A stretch of DNA of 64,000 nucleotides from a bacterium (GTDB lineage: Bacteria > Bacillota > Clostridia > Lachnospirales > Lachnospiraceae): NCBI GenBank assembly GCA_028724545.1, contig JAQYCU010000068.1:1-64000 (forward strand), in the 5' to 3' direction. A model generated the notes under the pieces. The model was not told the origin of the DNA and did not search any database. It saw only the letters and a list, made by a program, of their open reading frames with translations. Both the position numbers and the translations under genes were made by a program. Positions 18,247 to 27,994 of the stretch are shown here, in pieces; position 1 is the first letter of the stretch, and the number at the start of each line of letters is the position of its first letter.

Positions 18247-19423
18247 GTAAATCAATCCCCCTGTATCTTGCTATTGCTGCCACGTCTTTGTCGCCACGTC
18301 CTGACAGTGTACAAATAATAATCTGGTCTTTTCGCATCGTCGGTGCAATTTTCATCAGATGCGCTACGGCATGCGAACTTTCAATCGCAGCGATAATCCC
18401 TTCTTCCCTGGCAATATATTCAAACGCTTCCACTGCCTCTTCATCTGTGACCGGCACATATTCTGCCCTTCCAATATCTTTCAGATAAGCGTGTTCAGGG
18501 CCGACACCCGGATAATCCAGTCCTGCTGAAATAGAATAAACCGGTGCAATCTGCCCATATTCATTCTGACAGAAATAAGACTTCATACCGTGAAAAATAC
18601 CTTTGGTACCGACTGCCATTGTTGCTGCCGTCTTATCGGTATCCACGCCGTGTCCTGCCGCCTCACAGCCAATCAGTCTGACATCCTTGTCATTAATAAA
18701 TTCATAGAAAGAACCCATTGCATTACTTCCACCGCCGACACACGCCATCACAACATCCGGCAGACGGCCTTCGACTTCCAGTATCTGTGCTCTTGCCTCT
18801 TTGCTGATAACGCTCTGGAAATCCCTGACAATCGTCGGGAACGGATGAGGTCCCATTACAGAACCTAATACATAAAGCGTATCATCGACTCTTGCCGTCC
18901 ACTCTCTCATACAGGCATTGACAGCATCTTTTAATGTTTTCGTTCCACTTTCCACCGGATGCACTTTTGCCCCTAAAAGTTCCATACGGTATACATTTAA
19001 TGCCTGACGGATAGTGTCTTCCTTACCCATATATATTTCACACTCCATATCCAGAAGTGCTGCTGCCGTTGCTGTTGCCACACCGTGCTGGCCGGCACCG
19101 GTTTCGGCAATCACTCTGGTTTTTCCCATTCGCTTTGCCAGAAGTACCTGACCTAATACATTATTGATTTTGTGGGAACCGGTGTGGTTTAAGTCTTCAC
19201 GCTTAAAATAAATTTTCGCGCCTCCCAGTGATTTAGTCATCTTCTCTGCATAATACAGCAGCGAAGGTCTTCCTGCATATTCACGGTTTAACTTATCCAG
19301 CTCAGCTACAAAATCCGGGTCATTCTTGTAATGCTCATAAGCATCTTCCAGCTTATGTATTTCATTCATCAATGTTTCCGGAATATATTGTCCACCGTGT
19401 TCTCCAAATCTTCCTTTACTCAT
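18239..19423 (-). CDS. trpB: Tryptophan synthase beta subunit
   Basis: PLP enzyme joining indole and serine. 394 residues from the ATG at 19423, which has GGAGG upstream; the extension to 19459 is rejected. The PLP lysine is in HTGSHKINN, the glycine-rich phosphate loop is [10 protein letters not shown], and the glutamate region is AETGAGQHG. It follows trpC by about 95 bp, with a TGTCCC-GGGACA dyad between, and trpF is absent from this position. Confidence 0.97.
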   Translation of the reverse strand: MSKGRFGEHGGQYIPETLMNEIHKLEDAYEHYKNDPDFVAELDKLNREYAGRPSLLYYAEKMTKSLGGAKIYFKREDLNHTGSHKINNVLGQVLLAKRMGKTRVIAETGAGQHGVATATAAALLDMECEIYMGKEDTIRQALNVYRMELLGAKVHPVESGTKTLKDAVNACMREWTARVDDTLYVLGSVMGPHPFPTIVRDFQSVISKEARAQILEVEGRLPDVVMACVGGGSNAMGSFYEFINDKDVRLIGCEAAGHGVDTDKTAATMAVGTKGIFHGMKSYFCQNEYGQIAPVYSISAGLDYPGVGPEHAYLKDIGRAEYVPVTDEEAVEAFEYIAREEGIIAAIESSHAVAHLMKIAPTMRKDQIIICTLSGRGDKDVAAIARYRGIDLHE

Positions 19424-19518
19424 CTTATGCCTCCTTTTTCTGTCCCATTTTTGGGACATACCTTTCCTTATATTTATTTATTATATTATTTTTTCTTAGC
19501 TCAACTATCTTATCTTTA

Positions 19519-20334
19519 TTATTCAGCCGCAGATGCTATGGCTTTCTTTTTGCCTGCCTCTTTCATTTCTGCCAAAACTTCTTTTACATTGCCGGCACGC
19601 ATCAAAGTTTCGCCAATCAATGCAGCATTCACTTTGTTTTCTGCCAGTTCCCGGATATCATCTGCTGTACGGATGCCACTTTCTGAAACAAAAAGAATAT
19701 CATCCGGGACAAGTTTGCGAAGCCGGATACTGTTTTTAATATCTACCGTAAATGTTTTTAAATCACGGTTATTGACACCGATTACTCTGGCTCCTGCACG
19801 GATTGCCTTTTTGATTTCTTCTTCATCATGCGCTTCCGTCAACGCTGTCAGTCCAAGTTTATGCGCCTTTTCAATATAATCTTTTAACTGGTCTTCGTCA
19901 AGAATCGCACAAATCAGAAGTACGGCAGATGCACCCAGCAGTTTTGCTTCATAAATCATATATTCATCAACTATAAAATCTTTTCGCAGCAGAGGCAGCG
20001 ATACCTGCTTATGTATTTCCTCCAGAAAATTATCGGAACCCTGAAAATAATACGGCTCTGTCAAAACAGAAATAGCACTCGCGCCACTCTGCTCATATGT
20101 CTTTGCAATTTCCACATACGGAAATTTGTCAGCTATCAGACCTTTGGAAGGAGAAGCCTTTTTCACTTCACAGATAAAAGACACGCCCTCTTTTGCCAAT
20201 GCTTTTTCAAAGGGAAATCCCGTGTCTGCCGAAAGTGCAAGTGCTTCCCTTTTCACTTCTTCCAATGGCCTTTTTTGTTTTGATTCCTCTACACGTATTT
20301 TTGTCTTTTCTGCAATCTCTTCTAATATATTCAT
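19519..20334 (-). CDS. trpC: Indole-3-glycerol-phosphate synthase
   Basis: Converts CdRP to indole-3-glycerol phosphate. 271 residues from the ATG at 20334 (AGAGGT upstream). Conserved blocks are FICEVKKASPSKGLI, LLRKDFIVDEYMIYEA, GVNNRDLKTF, FVSESGIRT and ALIGETLMRA. It is monofunctional: there is no TrpF domain fused at its C-terminus, which ends in a lysine- and alanine-rich tail. The substrate-producing PRA isomerase gene is missing from the operon. Confidence 0.96.
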   Translation of the reverse strand: MNILEEIAEKTKIRVEESKQKRPLEEVKREALALSADTGFPFEKALAKEGVSFICEVKKASPSKGLIADKFPYVEIAKTYEQSGASAISVLTEPYYFQGSDNFLEEIHKQVSLPLLRKDFIVDEYMIYEAKLLGASAVLLICAILDEDQLKDYIEKAHKLGLTALTEAHDEEEIKKAIRAGARVIGVNNRDLKTFTVDIKNSIRLRKLVPDDILFVSESGIRTADDIRELAENKVNAALIGETLMRAGNVKEVLAEMKEAGKKKAIASAAE

Positions 20335-20431
20335 ACCATACCTCTTCATTCCGTTATCATACTTTTGTCTGTACCATTTGTTGTCTATACAGTTTTTCTA
20401 CCAATACTGCTTTTGCCTGGATTCTTCTGTC

Positions 20432-21439
20432 CTACGCATTTGTTGCCTTTGCAAACTTCTGCACCTGTTGTAATGCTGCACCACTTGCAATCGTTTCTTT
20501 GGCTTTCCGGATTCCTTCCTGTATCGTGATATTGCCGTCTGCCAGATAAATCGCAACACCTGCATTTAAAATAACAGCAGCATATTTTGCTCCCTCTTTT
20601 CCTGCTAACACTTCTTTCAGAATCGCAGCATTTTCTTCCGGATTACCACCAACCAGTTCTTCTTTTTCGCAACGTTTCAGTCCAAACTGCTCCGGTGCGA
20701 TTTCGTATGACTTAAATTCTCCGTCGCGCACTTCGCAGACCTTCGTCGGTGCACTTAAAGAGATTTCATCCATACAGTCCGTTCCATATACAACCATTGC
20801 ACGTTTCACGCCCAGATTGCTCAGCACGTGCGCCAATGGTTCAACCAGACTTCCATCATAAACCCCCAGCAGCATCTGTGTTACACCTGCCGGATTAGAA
20901 ATCGGACCTAATACATTAAAAAGTGTGCGAATACCGATTTCTTTTCTTACGCCTCCGACAAAGCGCATTGCCGGATGATATTTCTGGGCAAACAGGAAAC
21001 ACATATTAACATCATGCAATGCCTTCTCACTCACTTCCACGTCGGCGTCAATTTTTACGCCAAGTGCTTCCAGACAGTCTGCTGTTCCACATTTGCTGGA
21101 TGCTGCCCGGTTTCCGTGTTTTGCCACCCTGTAACCTGCTGCCGAAGTCACAAATGCCGATGCCGTGGAAATATTAAATGTGTTGGAACAGTCACCACCG
21201 GTTCCGACGATTTCCAGTGCGTCTTCTTCACTATGAAACGGTGTGCAGTGCTTACGCATCACCTTTCCGGCTGCCACAATTTCATCAATCGTTTCACCCT
21301 TCGTTGCTAACGCTGTCAGAAAAGAAGCTTTCTGCGCATCGCTTGCTTCATCTGTCATAATTTCGTTCATAACAAGTTCCATTGTATCTGCATCTAAATT
21401 TTCACCTTTTGTCAATACACTAATTGCTTCTTTAATCAT
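20432..21439 (-). CDS. trpD: Anthranilate phosphoribosyltransferase
   Basis: Transfers phosphoribose from PRPP to anthranilate. 335 residues, normal size. The PRPP-binding loop is [17 protein letters not shown], followed by [16 protein letters not shown] and the metal site region [17 protein letters not shown]. It is a stand-alone enzyme, not fused to TrpG. It lies 85 bp downstream of trpG. Confidence 0.97.
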   Translation of the reverse strand: MIKEAISVLTKGENLDADTMELVMNEIMTDEASDAQKASFLTALATKGETIDEIVAAGKVMRKHCTPFHSEEDALEIVGTGGDCSNTFNISTASAFVTSAAGYRVAKHGNRAASSKCGTADCLEALGVKIDADVEVSEKALHDVNMCFLFAQKYHPAMRFVGGVRKEIGIRTLFNVLGPISNPAGVTQMLLGVYDGSLVEPLAHVLSNLGVKRAMVVYGTDCMDEISLSAPTKVCEVRDGEFKSYEIAPEQFGLKRCEKEELVGGNPEENAAILKEVLAGKEGAKYAAVILNAGVAIYLADGNITIQEGIRKAKETIASGAALQQVQKFAKATNA

Positions 21440-21524
21440 AGAAAATACCTGCCTTTCTTATTATTCTCCAAACATTTTGCTATTTCAAATATTGATTCCG
21501 TTCTGTTTTCCTTTCTTCAGATCC

Positions 21525-22091
21525 CTATTCTGCCAGAAAATTTTCTAACATTTTGCTGCCTTCCGGCGTTAAAATAGATTCCGGATGAAACTGCACGCCA
21601 TATATTTCATAATCTTTATGTCTGACTGCCATCACTTCGCCATCCTGTGTGCGGGCTGTCACTTCCAGACCGTCCGGGATGGTATCTTTTACTGCAATCA
21701 GGGAGTGATATCTGGCAACTTCGGCTTTTTTGCCGATTCCTCGGAAGAGTCTGCAGTCCTCATTCAAATCAACCACAGACATTTTTCCGTGCATCAATTC
21801 TTTTGCATAAGATACCGACGCGCCAAACACCTCGCAAATCGCCTGATGTCCCAGACAAACCCCCAGAATCGGGACTTTACCTTTGAAATAATCAATGATT
21901 TCTTCACATCTTCCGGCGTCCTTTGGCTTGCCCGGTCCCGGTGAAATAATGATGTGCGTCGGCTGCATCTTTTCAATTTCTTCTACCGTACAGGCATCAT
22001 TTCTGATTACTTTAATGTCAGGATTGATACTTCCGATTAACTGGTAAAGGTTATAAGAAAAACTGTCATAATTATCAACCAAAAGAATCAT
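21525..22091 (-). CDS. trpG: Anthranilate synthase component II (glutamine amidotransferase)
   Basis: Supplies ammonia from glutamine to TrpE. 188 residues, class I amidotransferase. The nucleophile cysteine is in GVCLGHQAI, the catalytic His-Glu pair in QFHPES, and the oxyanion region is ISPGPGKP. It starts directly after the trpE TAA, with GGAGGTGATGTAA acting as ribosome site across the stop, so it is translationally coupled. It could also serve folate synthesis if no pabA exists elsewhere. Confidence 0.96.
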   Translation of the reverse strand: MILLVDNYDSFSYNLYQLIGSINPDIKVIRNDACTVEEIEKMQPTHIIISPGPGKPKDAGRCEEIIDYFKGKVPILGVCLGHQAICEVFGASVSYAKELMHGKMSVVDLNEDCRLFRGIGKKAEVARYHSLIAVKDTIPDGLEVTARTQDGEVMAVRHKDYEIYGVQFHPESILTPEGSKMLENFLAE

Positions 22092-23546
22092 TTACATCAC
22101 CTCCTGACCTTCCAAAACGGCATTCATAACTGCTTTTGCCTTGTTAATACATTCTCTATATTCATTTTCCGGCACGCTGTCTGCCACAATGCCTGCACCG
22201 GAACGGACAAATACTTTTCCATTCTTTTTGTATGCTGTACGAATGGCAATGCAGGTATCCATATTTCCCGTAAAATCAATATAGCCGATGGCTCCTCCGT
22301 AAATACCACGCTTGTTATTTTCCAGTTCATCAATAATCTGCATAGCACGGATTTTTGGTGCTCCTGAAAGTGTTCCTGCCGGCAGAACGGCATCAATGGC
22401 TTCCAGACTGCCTTTGCTATCCTCAATCGTTCCCCTTACTGTTGAACCGATATGCATAACGTGGGAATAGCGCAAAACCGACATATACTCTTCCACTTCC
22501 ACTGTTCCAAATCTGCTGATTTTTCCAATGTCATTTCTGCCCAAATCTACAAGCATATTATGCTCTGAAAGTTCTTTGCTGTCGCTTAGCAATTCTTTTT
22601 CTAATTGCTCATCCTCTTCTTTCGTCGCTCCTCTCGGCCTTGTTCCGGCCAATGGAAATGTATGAAGTGTACCATTTTCCAGTTTTACAAGTGTTTCCGG
22701 AGAAGCACCTGCCACCTCCATATCGTCACTGCTAAAATAAAACATATAGGGGGACGGGTTGATGGTACGGAGAATCCGGTACGCATTCAGCAGGCTTCCC
22801 TCATACTCGGCTTCCAGACGGTTTGAAAGCACCACCTGAAAAATGTCGCCCTCATAAATATATTTTTTTGCTTTTTCAACCATTTCGCAATACTCCTCTT
22901 GGCTGAAAAGTGCTTTGAAATCAGATGTAATTTTGCCCGGCAGCACTTCGCTCACTTCTCCGTGCCGTATCAAAGTGATTATTTCATCAATTTCTTTCAT
23001 ACAGCGTTCATATTCTTCTTCCAGATTTTCCACCTTTGCATTTGCTATGATGAAAATTTTCTGATGGAAATTGTCAAAAGCGATTACTTTGTCAAACAGC
23101 ATCAAATCGACATCTTTGAAGCCTTCCTCGTCTTCTGCCTGCAACTTTAATTTCGGCTCGCTGTATTTTGCATAATCGTAAGAAAAATATCCCACCAGAC
23201 CACCGGTAAAGGTCGGAAGTTCCGGTACTTTTGGACTGGTATATTCTTCCAGGATTTTTTTGATATAATCTTCCGGATGCCTGACTGCTTTTTCAGTTTC
23301 TTTCCCATTGATTGTCAGATGTCCATTCGTGCAGGTAATTTCCAGTTTCGGGTCATATCCAAGAAACGTATATCTGCCCCATTTCTCCTGGTTTTCCACA
23401 CTTTCCAGCATATAGCAGTGATTGCTGACACCTTTTAGGATACGCAGCACTTCCATCGGCGTTTTGATATCTGCCATAATTTCCTTGCTGATTGGAACTA
23501 CTTTGTAGCCTTCTGATAGTTTTTTTGCCTCGTCTAATGTAATCAT
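22092..23546 (-). CDS. trpE: Anthranilate synthase component I
   Basis: Makes anthranilate from chorismate. 484 residues, normal. The chorismate-binding region includes IFQVVLSNRLEAEYEG, SPETLVKLENG, TFPLAGTRPRGATKEED, DLGRNDIGKISRFGTVEVEEY and ILPAGTLSGAPKIRAM-type blocks. The ATG has GGAGG upstream. First gene of the trp operon, behind a Trp T-box. Confidence 0.97.
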   Translation of the reverse strand: MITLDEAKKLSEGYKVVPISKEIMADIKTPMEVLRILKGVSNHCYMLESVENQEKWGRYTFLGYDPKLEITCTNGHLTINGKETEKAVRHPEDYIKKILEEYTSPKVPELPTFTGGLVGYFSYDYAKYSEPKLKLQAEDEEGFKDVDLMLFDKVIAFDNFHQKIFIIANAKVENLEEEYERCMKEIDEIITLIRHGEVSEVLPGKITSDFKALFSQEEYCEMVEKAKKYIYEGDIFQVVLSNRLEAEYEGSLLNAYRILRTINPSPYMFYFSSDDMEVAGASPETLVKLENGTLHTFPLAGTRPRGATKEEDEQLEKELLSDSKELSEHNMLVDLGRNDIGKISRFGTVEVEEYMSVLRYSHVMHIGSTVRGTIEDSKGSLEAIDAVLPAGTLSGAPKIRAMQIIDELENNKRGIYGGAIGYIDFTGNMDTCIAIRTAYKKNGKVFVRSGAGIVADSVPENEYRECINKAKAVMNAVLEGQEVM

Positions 23547-23661
23547 TTTTCCTCCAATCTGCTAAGATGTGTCACATTATTATGCCGGGAATGAAAACAA
23601 CTGTTTTGGCAGGGCTGTTTCGGATGAACTTTTTTCTACGAAAATATTTTTTCCGTGAAAC

Positions 23662-23706
23662 AAAAAAGCGCCCTTGACTAATACAGTTTTTTGTATTAGT
23701 CAAGGA
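23662..23706 (-). terminator. T-box attenuation terminator of the trp leader
   Basis: On the minus strand CCTTGACTAATACA pairs with TGTATTAGTCAAGG, a 14 bp perfect stem, followed by GCGC and TTTTTTG. The T-box sequence lies upstream of it, as expected for an antiterminator/terminator switch. Confidence 0.9.
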
Positions 23707-23952
23707 CGGGGTGATTCAATCTCTCCGTGGTGCCACCTTGCTTTATGGTTTCCCACACTCTTAGCGAAATACTAACATATTTCCGGCAACTAACGTATGC
23801 CTGACGTCATGGAATACTCGGGATAATCCCTTTGACCATGCCCTCAGTGGTCCATTTGATAGACTGCATCTCTGCGAAGTTTCCACCATCCTCCGCTCTC
23901 TGTAAGCGCATCTTCTACCGTTATCTCCACTTCAACGGTTTTTGAATTTATA
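23662..23952 (-). promoter_or_regulatory. tRNA-Trp T-box leader controlling trpEGDCBA
   Basis: The conserved T-box AAGGTGGCACCACGG lies at 23725-23739 (minus strand), just before the terminator. Stem I contains an AGAGAGCGGAGGATGG segment (23886-23903 region) and ends with the specifier loop. The codon UGG followed by A and CCACTGAG (23852-23854) is the predicted specifier, matching tryptophan. Uncharged tRNA-Trp should stabilise the antiterminator and switch the operon on. Confidence 0.92.
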
Positions 23953-23957
23953 TTGCC

Positions 23958-23985
23958 ATTATACACCTTTTGCGTGAATTGTCAA
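23958..23985 (-). promoter_or_regulatory. SigmaA promoter of the trp operon
   Basis: TTGACA (23980-23985) and TATAAT (23958-23963) on the minus strand are separated by 16 bp, a consensus match. It directly precedes the T-box leader. Confidence 0.88.
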
Positions 23986-24006
23986 TACAATTTGGGCAAA
24001 GAATCG

Positions 24007-24315
24007 TTATTCTTCATCTTCTTCATTCATCATATTCCACGCTCTGGTGTCAAGACATTCCTCATATGCGTCTGCTGCTGCATCATATTCTTCTTCGTCA
24101 TCAATGTCTTCCAGTTCAAAATCATCATCCCCCAGGTCTTTTAGACGGAAAACGTAATATTCTGTGACATTCTCGACATCTCCGGGAATTAATGCTGCAT
24201 ACATTTTGTCCCCTACAGGATATATTTCATCTACATAAAAATCTCTGTCAGTGCCATCTTCATCTGTTAATGTGACAACGGTTTCTTCAAAATCATATTC
24301 TTTATTTTCGCTCAT
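24007..24315 (-). CDS. DUF1292 family acidic protein
   Basis: 102 residues, strongly acidic, with AGGAGG upstream. The core FEETVVTLTDEDGTDRDFYVDEIYPVGDKMYAALIP and EYYVFRLKD pattern is that of DUF1292 (YrzB-like). The tail is rich in D and E. These proteins are small, cytoplasmic and of unknown function. It lies between glmS and the trp promoter; the trp promoter lies just past its stop. Confidence 0.85.
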   Translation of the reverse strand: MSENKEYDFEETVVTLTDEDGTDRDFYVDEIYPVGDKMYAALIPGDVENVTEYYVFRLKDLGDDDFELEDIDDEEEYDAAADAYEECLDTRAWNMMNEEDEE

Positions 24316-24376
24316 TGCTTTACACAGCCTCCTTTTTCTATGACTCGTGTATTCTGCTATTGTAGTACACTTTTTT

Positions 24377-24436
24377 CGCTGTAATTTTATACTGTATGCA
24401 CTTCTGCGCTGTAATTACACTATATACATTCCTGTT
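24377..24436. repeat. Imperfect 30 bp tandem repeat
   Basis: CGCTGTAATT followed by a TATACTGTATGCACTT-like sequence occurs at 24377 and 24407, two imperfect units between DUF1292 and glmS. It is AT-rich and may hold promoter elements; nothing coding is seen. Confidence 0.4.
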
Positions 24437-24447
24437 GCTCTTTTTGC

Positions 24448-26268
24448 TTACTCTACGGTTACAACTTTTGCCAGATTTCTTGGCTTATCTACATCCAATC
24501 CTTTGTCCATTGACACATAGTATGCTAACAGCTGCAATGCTGCTGACGCCGGAAATACCATAAATTCATCTGACATAGCAGGCAATGTAAAGACATCTGC
24601 ATATTCTGCATCTGCCAGTTCAAAACCATCTTTTACCATAAGAACAACACTAGCACCACGCGACTGTACTTCACGGATATTTGAAAGTTCTTTGTCTTTT
24701 AATTTTGTCTGTGTTACCAGCGCAACCACAGGTGTGTTCTCTGTAATCAGTGCAATCGTTCCGTGTTTCAGTTCACCGGAAGCATATGCCTCTGTATGAA
24801 TATAAGATACTTCTTTTAACTTCAGCGCACCTTCCAGCAAAATGGAATAATCCAGTCCACGTCCAATCATAAAAGCATCTTTTGCATCCAGCATATCTCT
24901 TGCAATCTTATGAATGCTATGTTTCTGGTCCAGTACTTCCTGCATTTTGACAGGTGCCTGCACCAAATTGTCTAAGTACTCTTTTTCTGCTGCGTCATCA
25001 AATACGCCACGCACTTTTGCCATACGGCCAACCAGAAGAAACAGTGCAATCAACTGGGTTGTATATGCCTTTGTGCTGGCTACTGCTATTTCCGGTCCTG
25101 CCATCGTATACATAACATAATCACTTTCTCTGGCAATAGAAGAACCTTTGACATTGATGACAGCGATACTCTTTGCTCCCTTTTTACGGGCAAATTTTAA
25201 CGCTTCTAACGTATCAATCGTTTCACCCGACTGAGAAATGGCGATTACCAGTGTCTTTTCATCAATAACCGGGTCAGCATACATAAATTCGGATGCATAT
25301 TCTACATTCATATGCATACCCAGTTTGGACTGTACCAATGCTTTCGCCACTAATCCGGCATGCATGGCAGTTCCGCAGGCAACTACGCAGACACGCTCGC
25401 AGTCTGCCAGAATATCATCCGGCACACCGTCTGCCGTCAAATCTATTTTGCCATTTACAATGCGCTCTTCCATAGTAGCTTTTAATACATCCGGCTGCTC
25501 CATAATTTCTTTTTCCATATAGAATGGATAGTTGCCTTTTCCATCTCTTGTGGTGTCCCAGTCAATATCGATAAATTCTGCCTCGCAAGGATTTCCATTC
25601 AAATCAAATAATTTAATCTCATCTTTATGAAGTTCTGTAATGACATATTCCGGCACAACCATATATTTGTCTGCCGTTCCACCAAGTGCAACTACATCTG
25701 ATGCTAACATAGTTCCGTTGTCATTGTATGCTGCCACAATCGGGCTGACATTACGAATAGCATAAATGACATCCGGCTGGTCTACGAACAAAATAACCAG
25801 CGCAAATGTTCCTTTTAAATATTTTACGGTCTTACGGATTGCATCATGTGGGTCACCCTGATAAAAACGGTTTAATACGGCAGCTACTACTTCTGTATCC
25901 GTCTGGGATTTTAAGTCTTTATGAAGCATAAAATGGTCTTTTAACTCTTCATAGTTTTCAATGATTCCATTGTGCACCAGCATAACATCGCCACAACGGT
26001 GTGGATGTGCATTTTCATCCGAAACTCCACCGTGTGTAGCCCAACGGGTATGACCGATACCACATGTTGAAACTTTTTTGTCATTCTGGCAGATTTTACG
26101 CAAATCACTTACCCTGCCTGCACACTTACGCAATTTCACTTTGCCGGTTTCCCCATTTAAAGTTGCAATTCCGGCACTGTCATAGCCTCTGTATTCCAGC
26201 AGTTCCAGCGAATCTAACAGCTGGTCTGTTACAGAATTTTTTCCGGTATATCCTACTATTCCACACAT
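24448..26268 (-). CDS. glmS: Glutamine--fructose-6-phosphate aminotransferase (isomerizing)
   Basis: First step of UDP-GlcNAc and cell-wall synthesis. 606 residues. The N-terminal cysteine nucleophile follows the initiator (MCGIVGYTG), and the glutaminase domain has RWATHG and NGIIENYEELK. Two SIS domains bind the sugar phosphate (CGTAMHAG, SQSGETIDTL, STKAYTTQ, IGRGLDY). It ends in DKPRNLAKVVTVE, the family C-terminus. No glmS ribozyme is seen in the leader; a paired dyad repeat is there instead. Confidence 0.97.
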   Translation of the reverse strand: MCGIVGYTGKNSVTDQLLDSLELLEYRGYDSAGIATLNGETGKVKLRKCAGRVSDLRKICQNDKKVSTCGIGHTRWATHGGVSDENAHPHRCGDVMLVHNGIIENYEELKDHFMLHKDLKSQTDTEVVAAVLNRFYQGDPHDAIRKTVKYLKGTFALVILFVDQPDVIYAIRNVSPIVAAYNDNGTMLASDVVALGGTADKYMVVPEYVITELHKDEIKLFDLNGNPCEAEFIDIDWDTTRDGKGNYPFYMEKEIMEQPDVLKATMEERIVNGKIDLTADGVPDDILADCERVCVVACGTAMHAGLVAKALVQSKLGMHMNVEYASEFMYADPVIDEKTLVIAISQSGETIDTLEALKFARKKGAKSIAVINVKGSSIARESDYVMYTMAGPEIAVASTKAYTTQLIALFLLVGRMAKVRGVFDDAAEKEYLDNLVQAPVKMQEVLDQKHSIHKIARDMLDAKDAFMIGRGLDYSILLEGALKLKEVSYIHTEAYASGELKHGTIALITENTPVVALVTQTKLKDKELSNIREVQSRGASVVLMVKDGFELADAEYADVFTLPAMSDEFMVFPASAALQLLAYYVSMDKGLDVDKPRNLAKVVTVE

Positions 26269-26360
26269 AATCTGATACCTTTCCTCTCTATTAAAATAAA
26301 CACTCTGTTTTTCCTTCTATCTGCCTGTGCCAATAGAAATATTCTTATCACTTATCCTAT

Positions 26361-26398
26361 GCAGACATTACCTGTCTGTTGCAGACATTACTTGTCTG
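26361..26398 (-). promoter_or_regulatory. Paired CAGACA-TGTCTG dyads in the glmS leader
   Basis: An 18 bp unit GCAGACATTACYTGTCTG is repeated with a 20 bp period (26361 and 26381). Each unit is itself a dyad. Both lie a few bases past the predicted transcription start, so they can be operators or tandem RNA hairpins. Confidence 0.55.
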
Positions 26399-26410
26399 TA
26401 TATCGTGTAT

Positions 26411-26439
26411 AATATACTTTATCTAAAAAACAGTGTCAA
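26411..26439 (-). promoter_or_regulatory. SigmaA promoter of glmS
   Basis: TTGACA (26434-26439) and TATATT (26411-26416) on the minus strand with a 17 bp spacer. The distance to the glmS start is about 140 bp. Confidence 0.85.
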
Positions 26440-26487
26440 GTTGTCTGTCTTCCCTGCGACACTTGTCTTTTTCTTTTATCTTTTCTT

Positions 26488-27969
26488 CTATCTGTTCTGG
26501 CTTTTCTTGTCTTTTTTATCTTTTTTATCTTTTTTATCTTTTTTGTCTTTTTTTGAGTCTGACTTTTTGGCATCTGCCTTTTTCACTGGTTTTTTCTTAT
26601 ATATTTTTACGGATTTTATTTTGGAATACGCTCCGTAAACACGCTTTCCTGTCGAATCCAGTTTGTAGGCACGCACAGCTATGTAGTAACGCTTACCGGT
26701 TTTTAATTTTTTGAAATTTACGGTAGTCGTTTTTTTCGTATAGTTTTTGCACTTTTTTGTCAGTTTTTTCGTCAGTCCGATTCGCACCTGATATCCTTTG
26801 ACACCGGATAACTTCTTAAATTTTACCGTTGCATTCTTTTCTTTCTTGCTGGTAAAAGATTTGATGGTTACTTTTTTGACTGTCACACGTTTCCATTTCG
26901 CATACAAATGGTATGTTTTCTTGGCTGTGCCACGAATCGTTGTAATTCTGCCGGTCAGTTTTGGGCTGGTATACCAGCCGGCAAATGTGTATCCTTTCCG
27001 TTTCGGATTTTTTAATTTTACGGTATTTGTCGCAACATAGGACGACGGATTGGAAGAAACATTGCTTCCCCCATTTAAATGATAATAAATTTTATACCGG
27101 TTAATTGCCATACTAATCGACACAACCACCTGCCGATACGCTTCACTTGACGAAATTTTCAAATAGTATGTCCTGTTTTTCGTCAGGGTGAGTTTCTTGT
27201 AAATGACCGTGCTCTGGTTCGTCGAGCCACTATAGGCACTGATTCTGTTACCGGATGCATCCTGCAGTTCATACGTTCCACTGCGTCCTGCCGTCGGCTC
27301 AATTCTTAAATAGTATGTCGCATCCTGACTGCCAATGGTAAAGCGCAGATAGTCTACGTCATTGGCAATATCGGTATTGACTGCACATTCTTTATTAAAA
27401 GGCAGCAACGCTGCTGTCTGTCTGGTGTCCTGATAATCATCTTTTATCGGAGAAACTAAAATATCTCCCGAAATATATCCTGCTCCCGTGATATACAGAT
27501 AATATCTTGTCGATGGATTCAATGCAAATCTCTCATATGCACCATTTGTCAAATCGGCACTTCCTACCTCGTTTGTAGCTGTCGCATCATAAATCGTAAT
27601 ATGAAAAGCTGCTCCCGAAGTTACAAAGGCACGTATCTGATAATATGCTTTTTGATTGTTGGTATTGAAATAGTAAACTGCTCCCTGTGAAGCAGGTGCT
27701 GCAAAAGAAGACATCAGCGAAAGTCCCAGATAGGCAGCATTACCCGGGTCAAAAACCGGACCTGTTGCCGGTTCTGCTGCCGGTCCGGTTGTCGGGCCTG
27801 CCACGGAACCTGTTGCCGGACCTGCTGCAAAATTCGTTATTGCATTTGCTGCCGATGGTGTTTCCGGTTGCATCTGTCCTGCTGCCATCCCCGTTGTTCC
27901 AAATACCATTGTTATCATACAGCATACTGCCATTCCAAAAGCAATCGCACGTTTCTTTACGCTAAACAT
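26488..27969 (-). CDS. Secreted InlB-repeat/FN3-like surface protein with lysine-rich tail
   Basis: 493 residues. The signal peptide spans roughly residues 1-30 (KKRAIAFGMAVCCMITMVFGTTGMAAG). A Pro/Ala/Gly/Thr low-complexity stretch of PATGP-type repeats follows (~45-75). Two beta-rich segments of pre-peptidase C-terminal type lie at ~90-290. An InlB B-repeat is at ~295-360 (YHLNGGSN, GYTFAGWYT, YAKW). An FN3-like region is at ~370-455. The tail repeats KKDKKD units. No LPXTG or membrane anchor is visible, so the basic tail may bind wall polymers. It starts 25 bp after the upstream membrane protein gene. Function is unknown. Confidence 0.75.
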   Translation of the reverse strand: MFSVKKRAIAFGMAVCCMITMVFGTTGMAAGQMQPETPSAANAITNFAAGPATGSVAGPTTGPAAEPATGPVFDPGNAAYLGLSLMSSFAAPASQGAVYYFNTNNQKAYYQIRAFVTSGAAFHITIYDATATNEVGSADLTNGAYERFALNPSTRYYLYITGAGYISGDILVSPIKDDYQDTRQTAALLPFNKECAVNTDIANDVDYLRFTIGSQDATYYLRIEPTAGRSGTYELQDASGNRISAYSGSTNQSTVIYKKLTLTKNRTYYLKISSSEAYRQVVVSISMAINRYKIYYHLNGGSNVSSNPSSYVATNTVKLKNPKRKGYTFAGWYTSPKLTGRITTIRGTAKKTYHLYAKWKRVTVKKVTIKSFTSKKEKNATVKFKKLSGVKGYQVRIGLTKKLTKKCKNYTKKTTTVNFKKLKTGKRYYIAVRAYKLDSTGKRVYGAYSKIKSVKIYKKKPVKKADAKKSDSKKDKKDKKDKKDKKDKKSQNR

Positions 27970-27994
27970 CTCTTAACCTCACATTTCACTTCAC

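Noticed and set aside
26269-26450. glmS ribozyme in the glmS leader
   Set aside because: No AGCGCCAGAACT-type core or pseudoknot elements are visible; the leader holds tandem dyads instead.
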